35,516 nucleotides of DNA from RYN-433 sp036558265 (GTDB taxonomy: Bacteria > Planctomycetota > Phycisphaerae > Tepidisphaerales > Tepidisphaeraceae), in assembly GCA_036558265.1 (NCBI GenBank), contig DATBFY010000667.1, positions 1-35,516 of the forward strand, written 5' to 3'. Shown piece by piece: positions 25,131 to 32,448 of the stretch. A program made the translations under genes and the position numbers. Below the pieces are notes generated by a model. That model saw only the letters and a list, made by a program, of their open reading frames with translations. It was not told the DNA's origin and ran no database searches. Positions within the stretch are counted from its first letter, which is position 1. Each line of letters opens with the position of its first letter.

Positions 25131-25792
25131 CAGTCCTTGTCGTCCTCGTCATCGTCATCGTCAACGTTCCGCCGGCTCGCGGAAACCACACGCTCGGGGG
25201 CGCGGTCCTGAACCTTGTCGGCGCAGCCGTAGGCGACCGCCTCCTCGGCGAAGAGCCACTTGTTCCGGTCGAAGTCACGCTTGATCACGTCGTATTCCTT
25301 GCCGGTGTACTGGCCCATCAGCTTGTAGAGCCGGTCGCGCAGGCGGAGCATGTGGGCGGCCTCGATCCCCAGGTCCGTCGCCGGGCCCTGCAGCACCCCG
25401 CCGATCAGCGGTTGGTGCAGCATCACCTGCGCGTTGGGGAGGCAGAACCGCTTGCCCTTGGTTCCCGCCGCCAGCAGGCAGGCGCCCATCGACGCCGCCA
25501 TCCCGATGCACGTCGTCGCCACGTCGCACCGCAGGTGCTTCATCGTGTCGATGATGCCCAACCCCGCCGACACGCTCCCCCCCGGCGAGTTGATGTAGAA
25601 CTGGATGTCCGTCTTCGGGTCGTCGTTGGAGAGGAACAGCATCTGCGCGATGATCGAGTTGGCCGACTCGTCGGTCACCGGCCCGCCCAGGATGATGATG
25701 CGGTCCTTCAACAGTCGCGAGTAGATGTCATACGCCCGCTCGCCCCGCCCGGACTTCTCGATGACGATCGGGATCAGTGTGTTGTCTGCCAT
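25130..25792 (-). CDS. clpP: ATP-dependent Clp protease proteolytic subunit (second copy)
   Basis: 220 residues from ATG 25792. It is a full ClpP serine peptidase with the triad Ser101 (GMAASMGA), His126 (MLHQP) and Asp173 (KRDFDRN), and the helix-forming region YINSPGGSVSAGLGI. It should assemble in tetradecameric rings with a Clp ATPase in the cytoplasm. The C-terminus ends in an unusual acidic run (DDDDEDDKD) beyond the normal family end. No clear ribosome-binding site precedes the ATG. It is the middle gene of clpP-clpP-lipoprotein, and the two ClpP copies may form mixed rings. It shares TGATG with the lipoprotein gene. Confidence 0.93.
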   Translation of the reverse strand: MADNTLIPIVIEKSGRGERAYDIYSRLLKDRIIILGGPVTDESANSIIAQMLFLSNDDPKTDIQFYINSPGGSVSAGLGIIDTMKHLRCDVATTCIGMAASMGACLLAAGTKGKRFCLPNAQVMLHQPLIGGVLQGPATDLGIEAAHMLRLRDRLYKLMGQYTGKEYDVIKRDFDRNKWLFAEEAVAYGCADKVQDRAPERVVSASRRNVDDDDDEDDKD

Positions 25793-25801
25793 GGGAATTG
25801 C

Positions 25802-25822
25802 CAGTTGTTAGTTGTCAGTTGC
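25802..25822. repeat. Three heptad direct repeats
   Basis: CAGTTGT, TAGTTGT and CAGTTGC (25802-25822) are near-identical 7-base repeats in tandem in the 69-base gap between the two clpP genes. A similar heptad pair occurs at 23072-23087. Confidence 0.6.
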
Positions 25823-25861
25823 GCCCGTGGGGCCGAGACGCACGCGCGCGCGGGGCTCGCG

Positions 25862-26629
25862 TTACTTCTGCTTCATCACTTCGGCGGCCTGGTCCTCGCC
25901 CAGGACCTCGTCGCACAGGCCGTACTTGACCGCCGCCGGCGCGTCGAAGAACCGGTCACGCTCGCTGTCCTCACGGATCCGGTCGGTCGTCTGTCCGGTG
26001 CATTTGGCCAGGATCTGGATCAGCGTGTCCTTCGTCTTGAGGATCTCCTCCGCCTGGATCTCGATGTCCGCCGCCTGACCGTACACGCCGCCGAACGGCT
26101 GGTGGATCATCACCTTCGCGTTGGGCAGGATGTAGCGCTTGCCCTTCTTTCCCGCGGCGAACACGATCGCCCCGCCGGACTCGGCGCGCCCGATGCAGTA
26201 GGTCGCGATGTCGCAGGTGAGGAACTTCATGATGTCGTACATCGCCAGCGTGTCGTCCACCACCCCGCCCGGGCTGTTGATGTAGAAGTTGATGTCCGAG
26301 TCCTTCTTCACGCTCTGCAGGTAGAGCATCTGCATGATGACGCGGCTGGCCGATACGTGATTGATCTCACCGACCAGGAAGACCACGCGGTTCTCGAGGA
26401 GCATCTCCTCCAGCGTCATCTCACGGTAGCGGTTGTACCCGCCCTGCGGGCCGGGCATTGCCATCGGCATCATCATCGGCCCGCGGCCGGGGATCATCGT
26501 CGGCATCGACGGTTCGGCCTGTGTCATGCTCGCCACGGCGGCAGCACCGGCCACATCGCGCGTGCCGAGATAATCGGCGACGCGGGCGACGGCCCGCGGG
26601 TCCACGTTTTTCAGGTTCAGATCTTGCAT
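25862..26629 (-). CDS. clpP: ATP-dependent Clp protease proteolytic subunit (first copy)
   Basis: 255 residues from ATG 26629, with GAGGAA just upstream. The ClpP core spans about 70-245, with Ser151, His176 (MIHQP) and Asp221 (REDSERD), so the triad is intact. The motif around the serine is GRAESGGA rather than the usual AASMGA. The N-terminal 70 residues are an extension absent from ordinary ClpP, with a run rich in Met, Pro and Gly (about 41-64). Standard ClpP N-termini form axial loops at the ATPase gate, so this extension could change docking. The second clpP copy follows after 69 bases. Confidence 0.92.
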   Translation of the reverse strand: MQDLNLKNVDPRAVARVADYLGTRDVAGAAAVASMTQAEPSMPTMIPGRGPMMMPMAMPGPQGGYNRYREMTLEEMLLENRVVFLVGEINHVSASRVIMQMLYLQSVKKDSDINFYINSPGGVVDDTLAMYDIMKFLTCDIATYCIGRAESGGAIVFAAGKKGKRYILPNAKVMIHQPFGGVYGQAADIEIQAEEILKTKDTLIQILAKCTGQTTDRIREDSERDRFFDAPAAVKYGLCDEVLGEDQAAEVMKQK

Positions 26630-26753
26630 CGCTTCCTCAGTTGGCTGCCCTCTTTCGCGCGTCGTAAATCTTGCGCCGGATACTACGCGCGCCCCCACGG
26701 AGCGTCAACGAACCCAAGGGCCCGCGGACGAGTCCGGATAAACTGCGCCGCGC

Positions 26754-26827
26754 ACCCTCCCCAGCGAGCGAGCCCGGCGGTTTCGAACGCCCTTGCCCGG
26801 CATGCCGGGAGAGGGCTGGGCGAGGGT
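26754..26827. repeat. Nested palindromic element downstream of the RTX gene region
   Basis: Outer arms ACCCTCCCCAGC (26754-26765) and GCTGGGCGAGGGT (26815-26827) pair with one extra base. An inner hairpin CCCGGC-AT-GCCGGG lies at 26796-26809. It sits in the 220-base gap between the RTX-like gene end (26850) and the clpP start (26629), both on the minus strand. It may act as a terminator for the RTX gene, but there is no clear T-tract. Confidence 0.6.
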
Positions 26828-26849
26828 TTCTCGCAAATAGTGAACGCAA

Positions 26850-28127
26850 CTAAACAGGCAGGGGCGGATGAATGACGATGAGCTCGTCCGCGGTCATGTC
26901 CTTCCGTTCGGCGGCATTGTCGACGTCCTCGAACGAGTCCGAATCCGGCCCGCCGAAGATGACATCGGTTCCCGCGCCCCCGGAAAGAAAGTCACTGCCC
27001 GCCCCGCCGTCCAGCGAATCATCGCCAACACCGCCCGTCAGATGATCACCGCCGCTGTTGCCGCGCAGCGTATCACTCCCCTCCCCGCCGTCGAGCGAGT
27101 CGTTCCCCGGTCCACCCGCCAGCACGTCGTCCCCCTGGCCGCCGATCAGCGTGTCGCCCGCGACCGACCCGATCAGCGTGTCATTGCCGGCGCCGCCAAC
27201 CAGTTCGAGCGGGTAGCCGATCGGCGAGATCTCCGGCGTCTGGCCCGGAAAGTCCTCTTCGGATCCGATGATTATCTGGTCATCGCCGTCGCCCCCGTCG
27301 AAGCGGATCTGCGAAACCCCGCCGCCAAGCAGGTTGAGGGTTGAATCACTATTGACGGTGATCGTCGCTCCCGGGGACAGGAAGTAGTTGTACGCGCCGA
27401 AACGGTCGGCGCGCCGCGTGCCGAAGACCACCAGCGTGTTCCCCTCGAAGCGGACGTCGGGCAGCACCGCGCCCGACAGCGCCCCTTCGACGTCCTTGAC
27501 CTTCGCGCGCCCGCGAGGTGAGACCTTCGTATACAGGTCGCCCCCCAGCCCGCCCTCGACCGTGTCGTTCCCCTGGAGCGTAAACCGATCGTCGCCCCGC
27601 CCGCCCAGCATCACGTCGTTGCCGTCCTGTCCGATCAGCACGTCGCTGCCCGAGCCGCCGTCGAGCGTGTCGTCGCCCAACGACCCCGCGATCGCGTCCC
27701 GTCCCCCGCCGCCGGAGATCGAATCGTCACCCCATCCCCCGATTAGCGTGTCGTCCCCGTCCCCGCCCAGGATCGTTGCGGGCCGGGATTCCTGAACGAT
27801 AACACCGGCTACTCGCGCGGTTCCCGGCGGCAGCACTTCGAACGGGTCGTCCGACATCTGCACCCGATCGTCACCCGCGCCCGCTTCCACCCGCACCCGC
27901 CGAATGCCCAGCGAACTGACCGAGCGCGTGCGGCCGTTCAGCGTCACGTCCAGGAACCCCCGCTGCGTGTCATCGCCCGGCAGGAATCGTGCGATCTGCG
28001 AGATCACGATCTGGTCCGCCCGCCGGGTCCCCCGTACGATCAGCGTCCCGTCCACCACGCCGATCGTCGCCGAGAGCATTTGCCGTGTCTCCAGCGATTC
28101 CAGCCCACTCCACCGCCCTTGCGTCAT
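26850..28127 (-). CDS. RTX-like calcium-binding repeat protein with planctomycete N-terminal signature
   Basis: 425 residues from ATG 28127, with a G-rich run just upstream. It starts MTQGRWSGLESLETRQMLSA, the LE-x-R-x-L-S N-terminus typical of large planctomycete surface and secreted proteins. Nine-residue Gly/Asp repeats of hemolysin type, GGxGxDxLx, follow in two blocks: about 118-200 (GGDGDDTLIGGWGDDSISGG) and about 303-395 (GGAGNDTLIGS, then GGQGDDVLAGG and others). Each block is preceded by a similar strand (DGTLIVRGTRRADQIVIS and GNTLVVFGTRRADRFGAY). The repeats fold into Ca2+-filled beta-rolls outside the cell. No catalytic domain is seen. It is probably an extracellular structural or adhesive protein. 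Confidence 0.88.
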   Translation of the reverse strand: MTQGRWSGLESLETRQMLSATIGVVDGTLIVRGTRRADQIVISQIARFLPGDDTQRGFLDVTLNGRTRSVSSLGIRRVRVEAGAGDDRVQMSDDPFEVLPPGTARVAGVIVQESRPATILGGDGDDTLIGGWGDDSISGGGGRDAIAGSLGDDTLDGGSGSDVLIGQDGNDVMLGGRGDDRFTLQGNDTVEGGLGGDLYTKVSPRGRAKVKDVEGALSGAVLPDVRFEGNTLVVFGTRRADRFGAYNYFLSPGATITVNSDSTLNLLGGGVSQIRFDGGDGDDQIIIGSEEDFPGQTPEISPIGYPLELVGGAGNDTLIGSVAGDTLIGGQGDDVLAGGPGNDSLDGGEGSDTLRGNSGGDHLTGGVGDDSLDGGAGSDFLSGGAGTDVIFGGPDSDSFEDVDNAAERKDMTADELIVIHPPLPV

Positions 28128-28261
28128 AGGTGCCCCCCGGATGAGTCTGCCACAATACCATCACCCGGGACGCCGACCTTGTGACCAGCCCTGCAAAATT
28201 CCCCGCGAATCGCCATCAAACGGAGTAAAGTCGGGCGAACTGGCGCGCCTGTATCAGCGAA

Positions 28262-29305
28262 TCACCGGAATCGGCAGACCACGTCATAGAGCCCGCCCCC
28301 CACCCGCCGGGCTACGGCCACGTCCTTCAGCATCGCAAGATTCAACGCATCGCAGGTGAACGCCGCCTCCAGGTTCGATTCCACCCCCCGCCCCATCCCT
28401 TCCAGCACCACCAGGTCCGCATCCACCGCCGCGCGGTTCAACCCTTCGCTGACCGCCGACAGGTCGATCAGCGGCTCCCCTGTCCCCGTGCTGACCGCGG
28501 TGATTGGCAAGCCCACCAGTGACGGCTCGGCCTCCAGCACCCGGGGCCACCACGCCCGCACGTCGTGGATCGTCATGTCGTTGAGCGTCGGGCGCTCGTT
28601 CGCCGCCATCACCACGTGCGCCCCGTCCCGCGCCAGATACCGGATCATCGCCACCGCCCCCAGCACGAAATCGCTACCCGCGTTGTCGATGAAGAAGCAC
28701 ACCTTGCGATAGTTCCTCTGCAAGACCCTCGCGGCGAACGCATCGTAGTCATCGATCAACCACGGCCTTGCCGGCAGCTTCTTCCGCGTCTCGAAAAAGT
28801 CCGGCCCGCCATCCAGGAATGCCTTCGCCGTCGCCTCGGCCCCCATGTCGAAGATGTTCCCCGCGAAAACCCCCTCGATCACCGCCCGCAACTGCGCCTC
28901 GCCTTCCAGGGCATCGATCTGCCGGCAGACGTCCGGCAGCAGGCGAATCGCCGCCTCGTTCTCCCGGTTCTTCAGATCGAAAAACGCATCCTCGAATCCG
29001 TGTTTGCGCAGGAATTCGTCCCGCCAGGCGTCCAGCGTCAGGATTGTCACGCATTCGAATCGCTCGGGCGCCGCATGGAACGCGTCGAAGTGCGCGTAGA
29101 ACTCCTCCCGACAGGCGGCCGCACGCTCCGCCGCGCCCCGCCCGGCGTTCGAGCACGCGACCCCCAGCTTCAGCATCGTGTCCAGGTGTCGCTTGAAGAA
29201 GCCCACCCAATACGTTCGCCCCTCCGGGTCCCCGCAAAGGTTCCAGTCGCAGGCAACGTAACCCATCGGGTCCGCGAGCTTGCAGAACGGCGCCAGGCTG
29301 CTCAT
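28262..29305 (-). CDS. DUF89 damage-control phosphatase family protein
   Basis: 347 residues from ATG 29305, confirmed by the ATGA overlap with the stop of the SDR gene. The family signature is in the second half: KVCFFIDNAGSDFVLGAVAMIR, with the metal-binding Asp/Asn pair, then VVMAANERPTLNDMT and VVLEGMGRGVESN. It is similar to the C-terminal domain of mammalian PANK4 and plant DUF89 proteins, which dephosphorylate damaged phospho-metabolites such as oxidised 4'-phosphopantetheine. The activity here is inferred from the family. The N-terminal helical lid (about 60-190) is present. Coupled translation with an SDR oxidoreductase suggests a joint metabolite-repair or sugar pathway. Confidence 0.85.
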   Translation of the reverse strand: MSSLAPFCKLADPMGYVACDWNLCGDPEGRTYWVGFFKRHLDTMLKLGVACSNAGRGAAERAAACREEFYAHFDAFHAAPERFECVTILTLDAWRDEFLRKHGFEDAFFDLKNRENEAAIRLLPDVCRQIDALEGEAQLRAVIEGVFAGNIFDMGAEATAKAFLDGGPDFFETRKKLPARPWLIDDYDAFAARVLQRNYRKVCFFIDNAGSDFVLGAVAMIRYLARDGAHVVMAANERPTLNDMTIHDVRAWWPRVLEAEPSLVGLPITAVSTGTGEPLIDLSAVSEGLNRAAVDADLVVLEGMGRGVESNLEAAFTCDALNLAMLKDVAVARRVGGGLYDVVCRFR

Positions 29306-30069
29306 CGGATGCTCATCCCCCCGTCCACGTAGATCGTCTGCCCGGTGATGTAACTCCCGGCGTCGCTGCACAGCAGCAGGGCGACCCCGGCATAGTCCGA
29401 TGGCTCGCCGATCCGGCCTAACGGGATGTGCCTGCGCCCCTTCTCGGCCTTGTCCTTTTCCGATGCGAAATCAAACCGATTCCGATGCGTGTCCACCCAC
29501 CCCGGCGCGACGCAATTGACCGTCACGCCGTCCTTCGCAAGCTCGCGCGCCAGCCCCCGCGTGAGATTCTCGATGCTGGCCTTGCACATCGCATACGCCA
29601 TCATGTCCGCGTTCCCGCGAAGCTGCTGGATCGACCCCAGGTTTACGATCCGCCCCCACCGCTGCCCGCGGAAGATCGCGGCAGCTTCTCGACAAAGGAG
29701 GATCGGCGCGATGAAGTCCGCGCTCACCTGCCGCTCGATTTCCTGGACGCTTCCCTGGGTCAGCGTCGTCGGCGACTGGATGGCCGCGTTGTTGATCAGC
29801 ACGTGTAATCCGCCCAGACGCTCGACAATCTCCGCCACCAACCGCGGCGGTAGCGAAAGATCCGTAATGTCACCCCCCAATGCGATCGCCTGACCTTCGT
29901 CCCGGCAAATCGACGCCGCTTCGGCTTGCGCCACGTCCAAATCGACGTCCTGGATCGCCACCGCACACCCCTTCGCGGCTAGCGCCTTCGCCATGGCCAG
30001 GCCGATGCCGCGCCCCGCGCCCGTGATCAGCGCGACTCGTCCCGTCATGGAAAAGTCCGGTGCCTCCAT
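29302..30069 (-). CDS. Short-chain dehydrogenase/reductase
   Basis: 255 residues from ATG 30069. Earlier starts up to 30108 lack support. It has the NAD(P)-binding TGAGRGIG (16-23), Asp near 64 in GGDITDL, NNAA for the central strand, and catalytic Ser (NLGSIQ), Tyr and Lys (YAMCK). GWVDTHRN and YITGQTIYVDGG match classical SDR proteins. The acidic residue after the second strand (VAIQDVDLD) favours NAD(H). The substrate is unknown. Its stop overlaps the DUF89 start by four bases (ATGA). Confidence 0.92.
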   Translation of the reverse strand: MEAPDFSMTGRVALITGAGRGIGLAMAKALAAKGCAVAIQDVDLDVAQAEAASICRDEGQAIALGGDITDLSLPPRLVAEIVERLGGLHVLINNAAIQSPTTLTQGSVQEIERQVSADFIAPILLCREAAAIFRGQRWGRIVNLGSIQQLRGNADMMAYAMCKASIENLTRGLARELAKDGVTVNCVAPGWVDTHRNRFDFASEKDKAEKGRRHIPLGRIGEPSDYAGVALLLCSDAGSYITGQTIYVDGGMSIR

Positions 30070-30191
30070 CGCGGGGCGGATGCTATCGCTCGCCCGGCGC
30101 AAATTCAAAGCGGGCTAGGCATTGTGTCGTACGCCTCAGCCGCATCCGACAGTTTGACACAGTGCATCCCGATCCTGTTCACCCGCCGCGG

Positions 30192-30207
30192 TCGGCACCC
30201 CCTTTGC
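30192..30207 (+). promoter_or_regulatory. Sigma54 (RpoN)-like promoter
   Basis: GGCAC (30194-30198) and TTGC (30204-30207) are separated by five bases, the exact -24/-12 spacing of RpoN promoters. The base before GGCAC is C instead of the preferred T. A start near 30219 would leave a leader of about 23 bases containing the GAGG before ATG 30242. Upstream, CATTGTGTC (30120-30128) and GACACAGTG (30156-30164) form an imperfect inverted repeat that could bind an enhancer protein. Confidence 0.55.
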
Positions 30208-30241
30208 GGAAGTTTCCGTCTCGCACGAGCGAGGAGTGCCT

Positions 30242-30811
30242 ATGGACGGGAATACCAATACTGTCGTGGTCGGTATCTTCGATGATCGCTACCAGGCTGA
30301 GCAGGCGGTTGACGAGCTCGAGCACGCCGGCTTTTCCCACCACGACGTGGGGTTTGCCATCCGCGGTCACGACGTGGTCGAAGGCGGCATGATCACCGAC
30401 GCGACCGGCGCCAAGGACGTCAGCGGCGCCATCAAGGGCGCCACCGCCGGCGCGGTGGCCGGCGGGATCCTGGGCGCGCTCGCGGCCGTCGTGGTTCCAC
30501 CGCTGGGTCCGGTGCTGGTCGGCGGGATGCTCGCGACCGCAGCGGGCTTCGCCGGTACCGGAGCCGCCGTCGGCGGGATCCTGGAGACCCTGACCGGCCT
30601 GGGCGTGTCCGAGGAGGAGGCCCTGCACTACGAGAAGGAGTTCAACGCCGGCAAAGCGGTCGTGACGGTGCACGCCGGGACGGCAACGGACGCGGCCACC
30701 ACGGCCGCGGCAGACCGAGCGGTCACGATCATCCGGCGACACGGCGGGTTTGTGCGGCGGGACCAGATCCCCCCCCAGGGCCCGCAGCCCCAGCCGCCCC
30801 TGGCGGTCTGA
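30242..30811 (+). CDS. General stress protein 17M-like membrane protein
   Basis: 189 residues from ATG 30242, with GAGG 7-10 bases upstream. A GTG at 30236 overlaps that site and is rejected. The first 55 residues (VVVGIFDDRYQAEQAVDELEHAGF) form the alpha/beta fold of the general stress protein 17M-like domain. A Gly/Ala-rich hydrophobic stretch follows (about 63-118), probably two membrane-inserting helices. The end repeats the small alpha/beta pattern (KAVVTVHAG, then AVTIIRRHGGF) and closes with a Pro/Gln-rich tail. The family is associated with stress but has no known reaction. It is paired with the YtxH-like gene 66 bases downstream. Confidence 0.8.
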   Translation: MDGNTNTVVVGIFDDRYQAEQAVDELEHAGFSHHDVGFAIRGHDVVEGGMITDATGAKDVSGAIKGATAGAVAGGILGALAAVVVPPLGPVLVGGMLATAAGFAGTGAAVGGILETLTGLGVSEEEALHYEKEFNAGKAVVTVHAGTATDAATTAAADRAVTIIRRHGGFVRRDQIPPQGPQPQPPLAV

Positions 30812-30877
30812 ACACGTGAATCGAACGTAAATGTGAAATTTCCAACAAACGGTCTTTGATGTAAAGGAGTGTGTCAC

Positions 30878-31717
30878 ATGAGGCGAAACGGTCAGTCGAG
30901 TGAATCGGCGGGATACGAATGCTCGTCGTCGTCGGGGTGGACCAACACGTTTTTGTCCCTGGCGGGGGGCATTGGGCTGGGCGCGGGCCTGCTCTACCTG
31001 CTCGACCCCGACAAGGGCCAGCGGCGCCGCCAGCAGATCCTCGACAGCGCATCCGACATGGGCCGAAGCCTTGCGGACCGCGTGAGCAGCCTGGCATCGT
31101 CGGCCAGCGACTACGCCGGCGACACCGCCCGCGGCTATGGCAAGTCGGCCCGGCGCTTCGCCGGTGACCGCGCCGACGACGCCGGCGGCATGATCAGCGG
31201 CGCGATCGGCAGCGTGCGGGACTTCGTCGGCGACAAGTTCGGCGGCGCCCGCGACTACGCCAGCGACAAGCTCGAGGCCGCCAAGGACCTGCTTCGCTAC
31301 CAGATCGACGGCGAGACGAAAACGCAGCGGCGCATCGGCCAGACGATCTGCGCGCTCTCCAGCATGGCGTTGGGCGCGGCGCTGATGTACGTCTTTGACC
31401 CGAGCATGGGCCGCAGCCGCCGCCGCTACGTCCGTGAGCAGGCCGGGAACCTCGCCAACCAGGCCGGCCAGTACGCCTCGCAGGCCACCCAGTCCGTCGG
31501 CAAGCAGGCGAGCAACCTGGCGAGCCAGGCCGGTGACGCGATCAAGAGCGGCTACAACCAGGCCAAGGAAAAGGTCACAGACGCCGTGTCCAATATGACC
31601 TCGCCCGATAAGCGCTCGTCGAGTAGTGGTTCCATTAGCCAGCCCTGCCCTCCGGGGATGGTGAGCACGACCGGCCCGGGCACGACGCCGAACGTCGGCC
31701 GCAGCACGACGCTGTGA
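30878..31717 (+). CDS. YtxH-like stress protein with duplicated membrane hairpin
   Basis: 279 residues from ATG 30878, with AAGGAG 8 bases upstream (a GTG overlapping this site is rejected). Two related segments stand out: GIGLGAGLLYLLDPDKGQRRRQQ (about 32-54) and MALGAALMYVFDPSMGRSRRRY (about 165-186). Each is a Gly/Ala-rich helix followed by DP and a basic cluster. The region between and after them is rich in Ala, Ser, Gln and Asp with 11-residue-like periodicity (DYAGDTARGYGKSARRFAGDRA), reminiscent of late-embryogenesis/YtxH-type helices that bind membranes under stress. The C-terminus is Ser/Thr/Gly/Pro-rich. It is followed by a strong terminator. It is probably a partner of the 17M-like protein. 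Confidence 0.75.
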   Translation: MRRNGQSSESAGYECSSSSGWTNTFLSLAGGIGLGAGLLYLLDPDKGQRRRQQILDSASDMGRSLADRVSSLASSASDYAGDTARGYGKSARRFAGDRADDAGGMISGAIGSVRDFVGDKFGGARDYASDKLEAAKDLLRYQIDGETKTQRRIGQTICALSSMALGAALMYVFDPSMGRSRRRYVREQAGNLANQAGQYASQATQSVGKQASNLASQAGDAIKSGYNQAKEKVTDAVSNMTSPDKRSSSSGSISQPCPPGMVSTTGPGTTPNVGRSTTL

Positions 31718-31750
31718 ACTTCCCCTGACCCACTCTGAGAACCACACAGC

Positions 31751-31780
31751 GCCCGACCGGCAACCCCGGTCGGGCTTTCT
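31751..31780 (+). terminator. Rho-independent terminator
   Basis: A 10-bp perfect stem (GCCCGACCGG 31751-31760 with CCGGTCGGGC 31766-31775) with a 5-base loop is followed by TTTCT. It ends the stress-protein operon 33 bases after the stop. Confidence 0.85.
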
Positions 31781-31859
31781 CGTGCGCCGCGTCCGCGCGA
31801 CCATGGCAGTGGAAGAGATCGCGCGCTAAACTTGCTCGCAACTTTGTCCCCCGGGGCGC

Positions 31860-32423
31860 GTGAAGGACGATAGGAACGAACAATCCGCCGGCATGCCTGA
31901 GCCTTCGCCGTCGTCGCATTCGCCGTCGATCGACGAGTTGTTCGAGCGGGCGGTGCGCACGCACACCCGCCGGTTGCTCGCCATCGCGCGGGCGATCGTG
32001 GGCAACCGGGCGTCGGCGGAAGACGTGGTGCAGCAGGCGGTTACGAACCTCTACCAGCACCGCGCGCGCTACGACTGGCGCGAGCCCGGCGGGCTCATGC
32101 GGCGGTCGGTGGTCAACGAGGCGCTGCGGATCCTCCGCCAGCCGCGGATGACCGTCGTCGCCGACGACCAACCGGCGCTGGCGGCCGGCTCGCCCGTCGG
32201 CGGGATGATCGACCAGGAGACGATCGCCCAGGTGCGGCGGGCGATCGAGCAGCTCCCGGAGCATTTCCGGGCGGCGCTCGTGCTCTGCGAGTACGAGCAG
32301 ATGAGCTACGTCGAGATCGCCCACGTGCTGGGCGCCACGGTGGCGCAGGTCAAGACCTGGCTTCACCGCGGCCGGCGGCAGTTGGCCGAGCGGTTGAAGG
32401 AATACATGGAGAGTCGAAAGTAA
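31860..32423 (+). CDS. ECF-type RNA polymerase sigma factor
   Basis: 187 residues from GTG 31860 (GGGG at 31853-31856). An ATG at 31893 is an alternative. Region 2 spans about 27-95 (LLAIARAIVGNRASAEDVVQQAVTNLY, then LMRRSVVNEALRIL), including the promoter -10-binding helix. Region 4 spans about 130-185 (RAIEQLPEHFRAALVLCEYEQMSYVEIAHVLGATVAQVKTWLHRGRR), a clear helix-turn-helix. Region 3 is missing, as in ECF factors. It is followed after 25 bases by a membrane protein with anti-sigma features. It probably directs an envelope or extracytoplasmic response. Confidence 0.92.
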   Translation: MKDDRNEQSAGMPEPSPSSHSPSIDELFERAVRTHTRRLLAIARAIVGNRASAEDVVQQAVTNLYQHRARYDWREPGGLMRRSVVNEALRILRQPRMTVVADDQPALAAGSPVGGMIDQETIAQVRRAIEQLPEHFRAALVLCEYEQMSYVEIAHVLGATVAQVKTWLHRGRRQLAERLKEYMESRK

Positions 32424-32448
32424 CCGGGACGACGATGAGGACGAGGCG

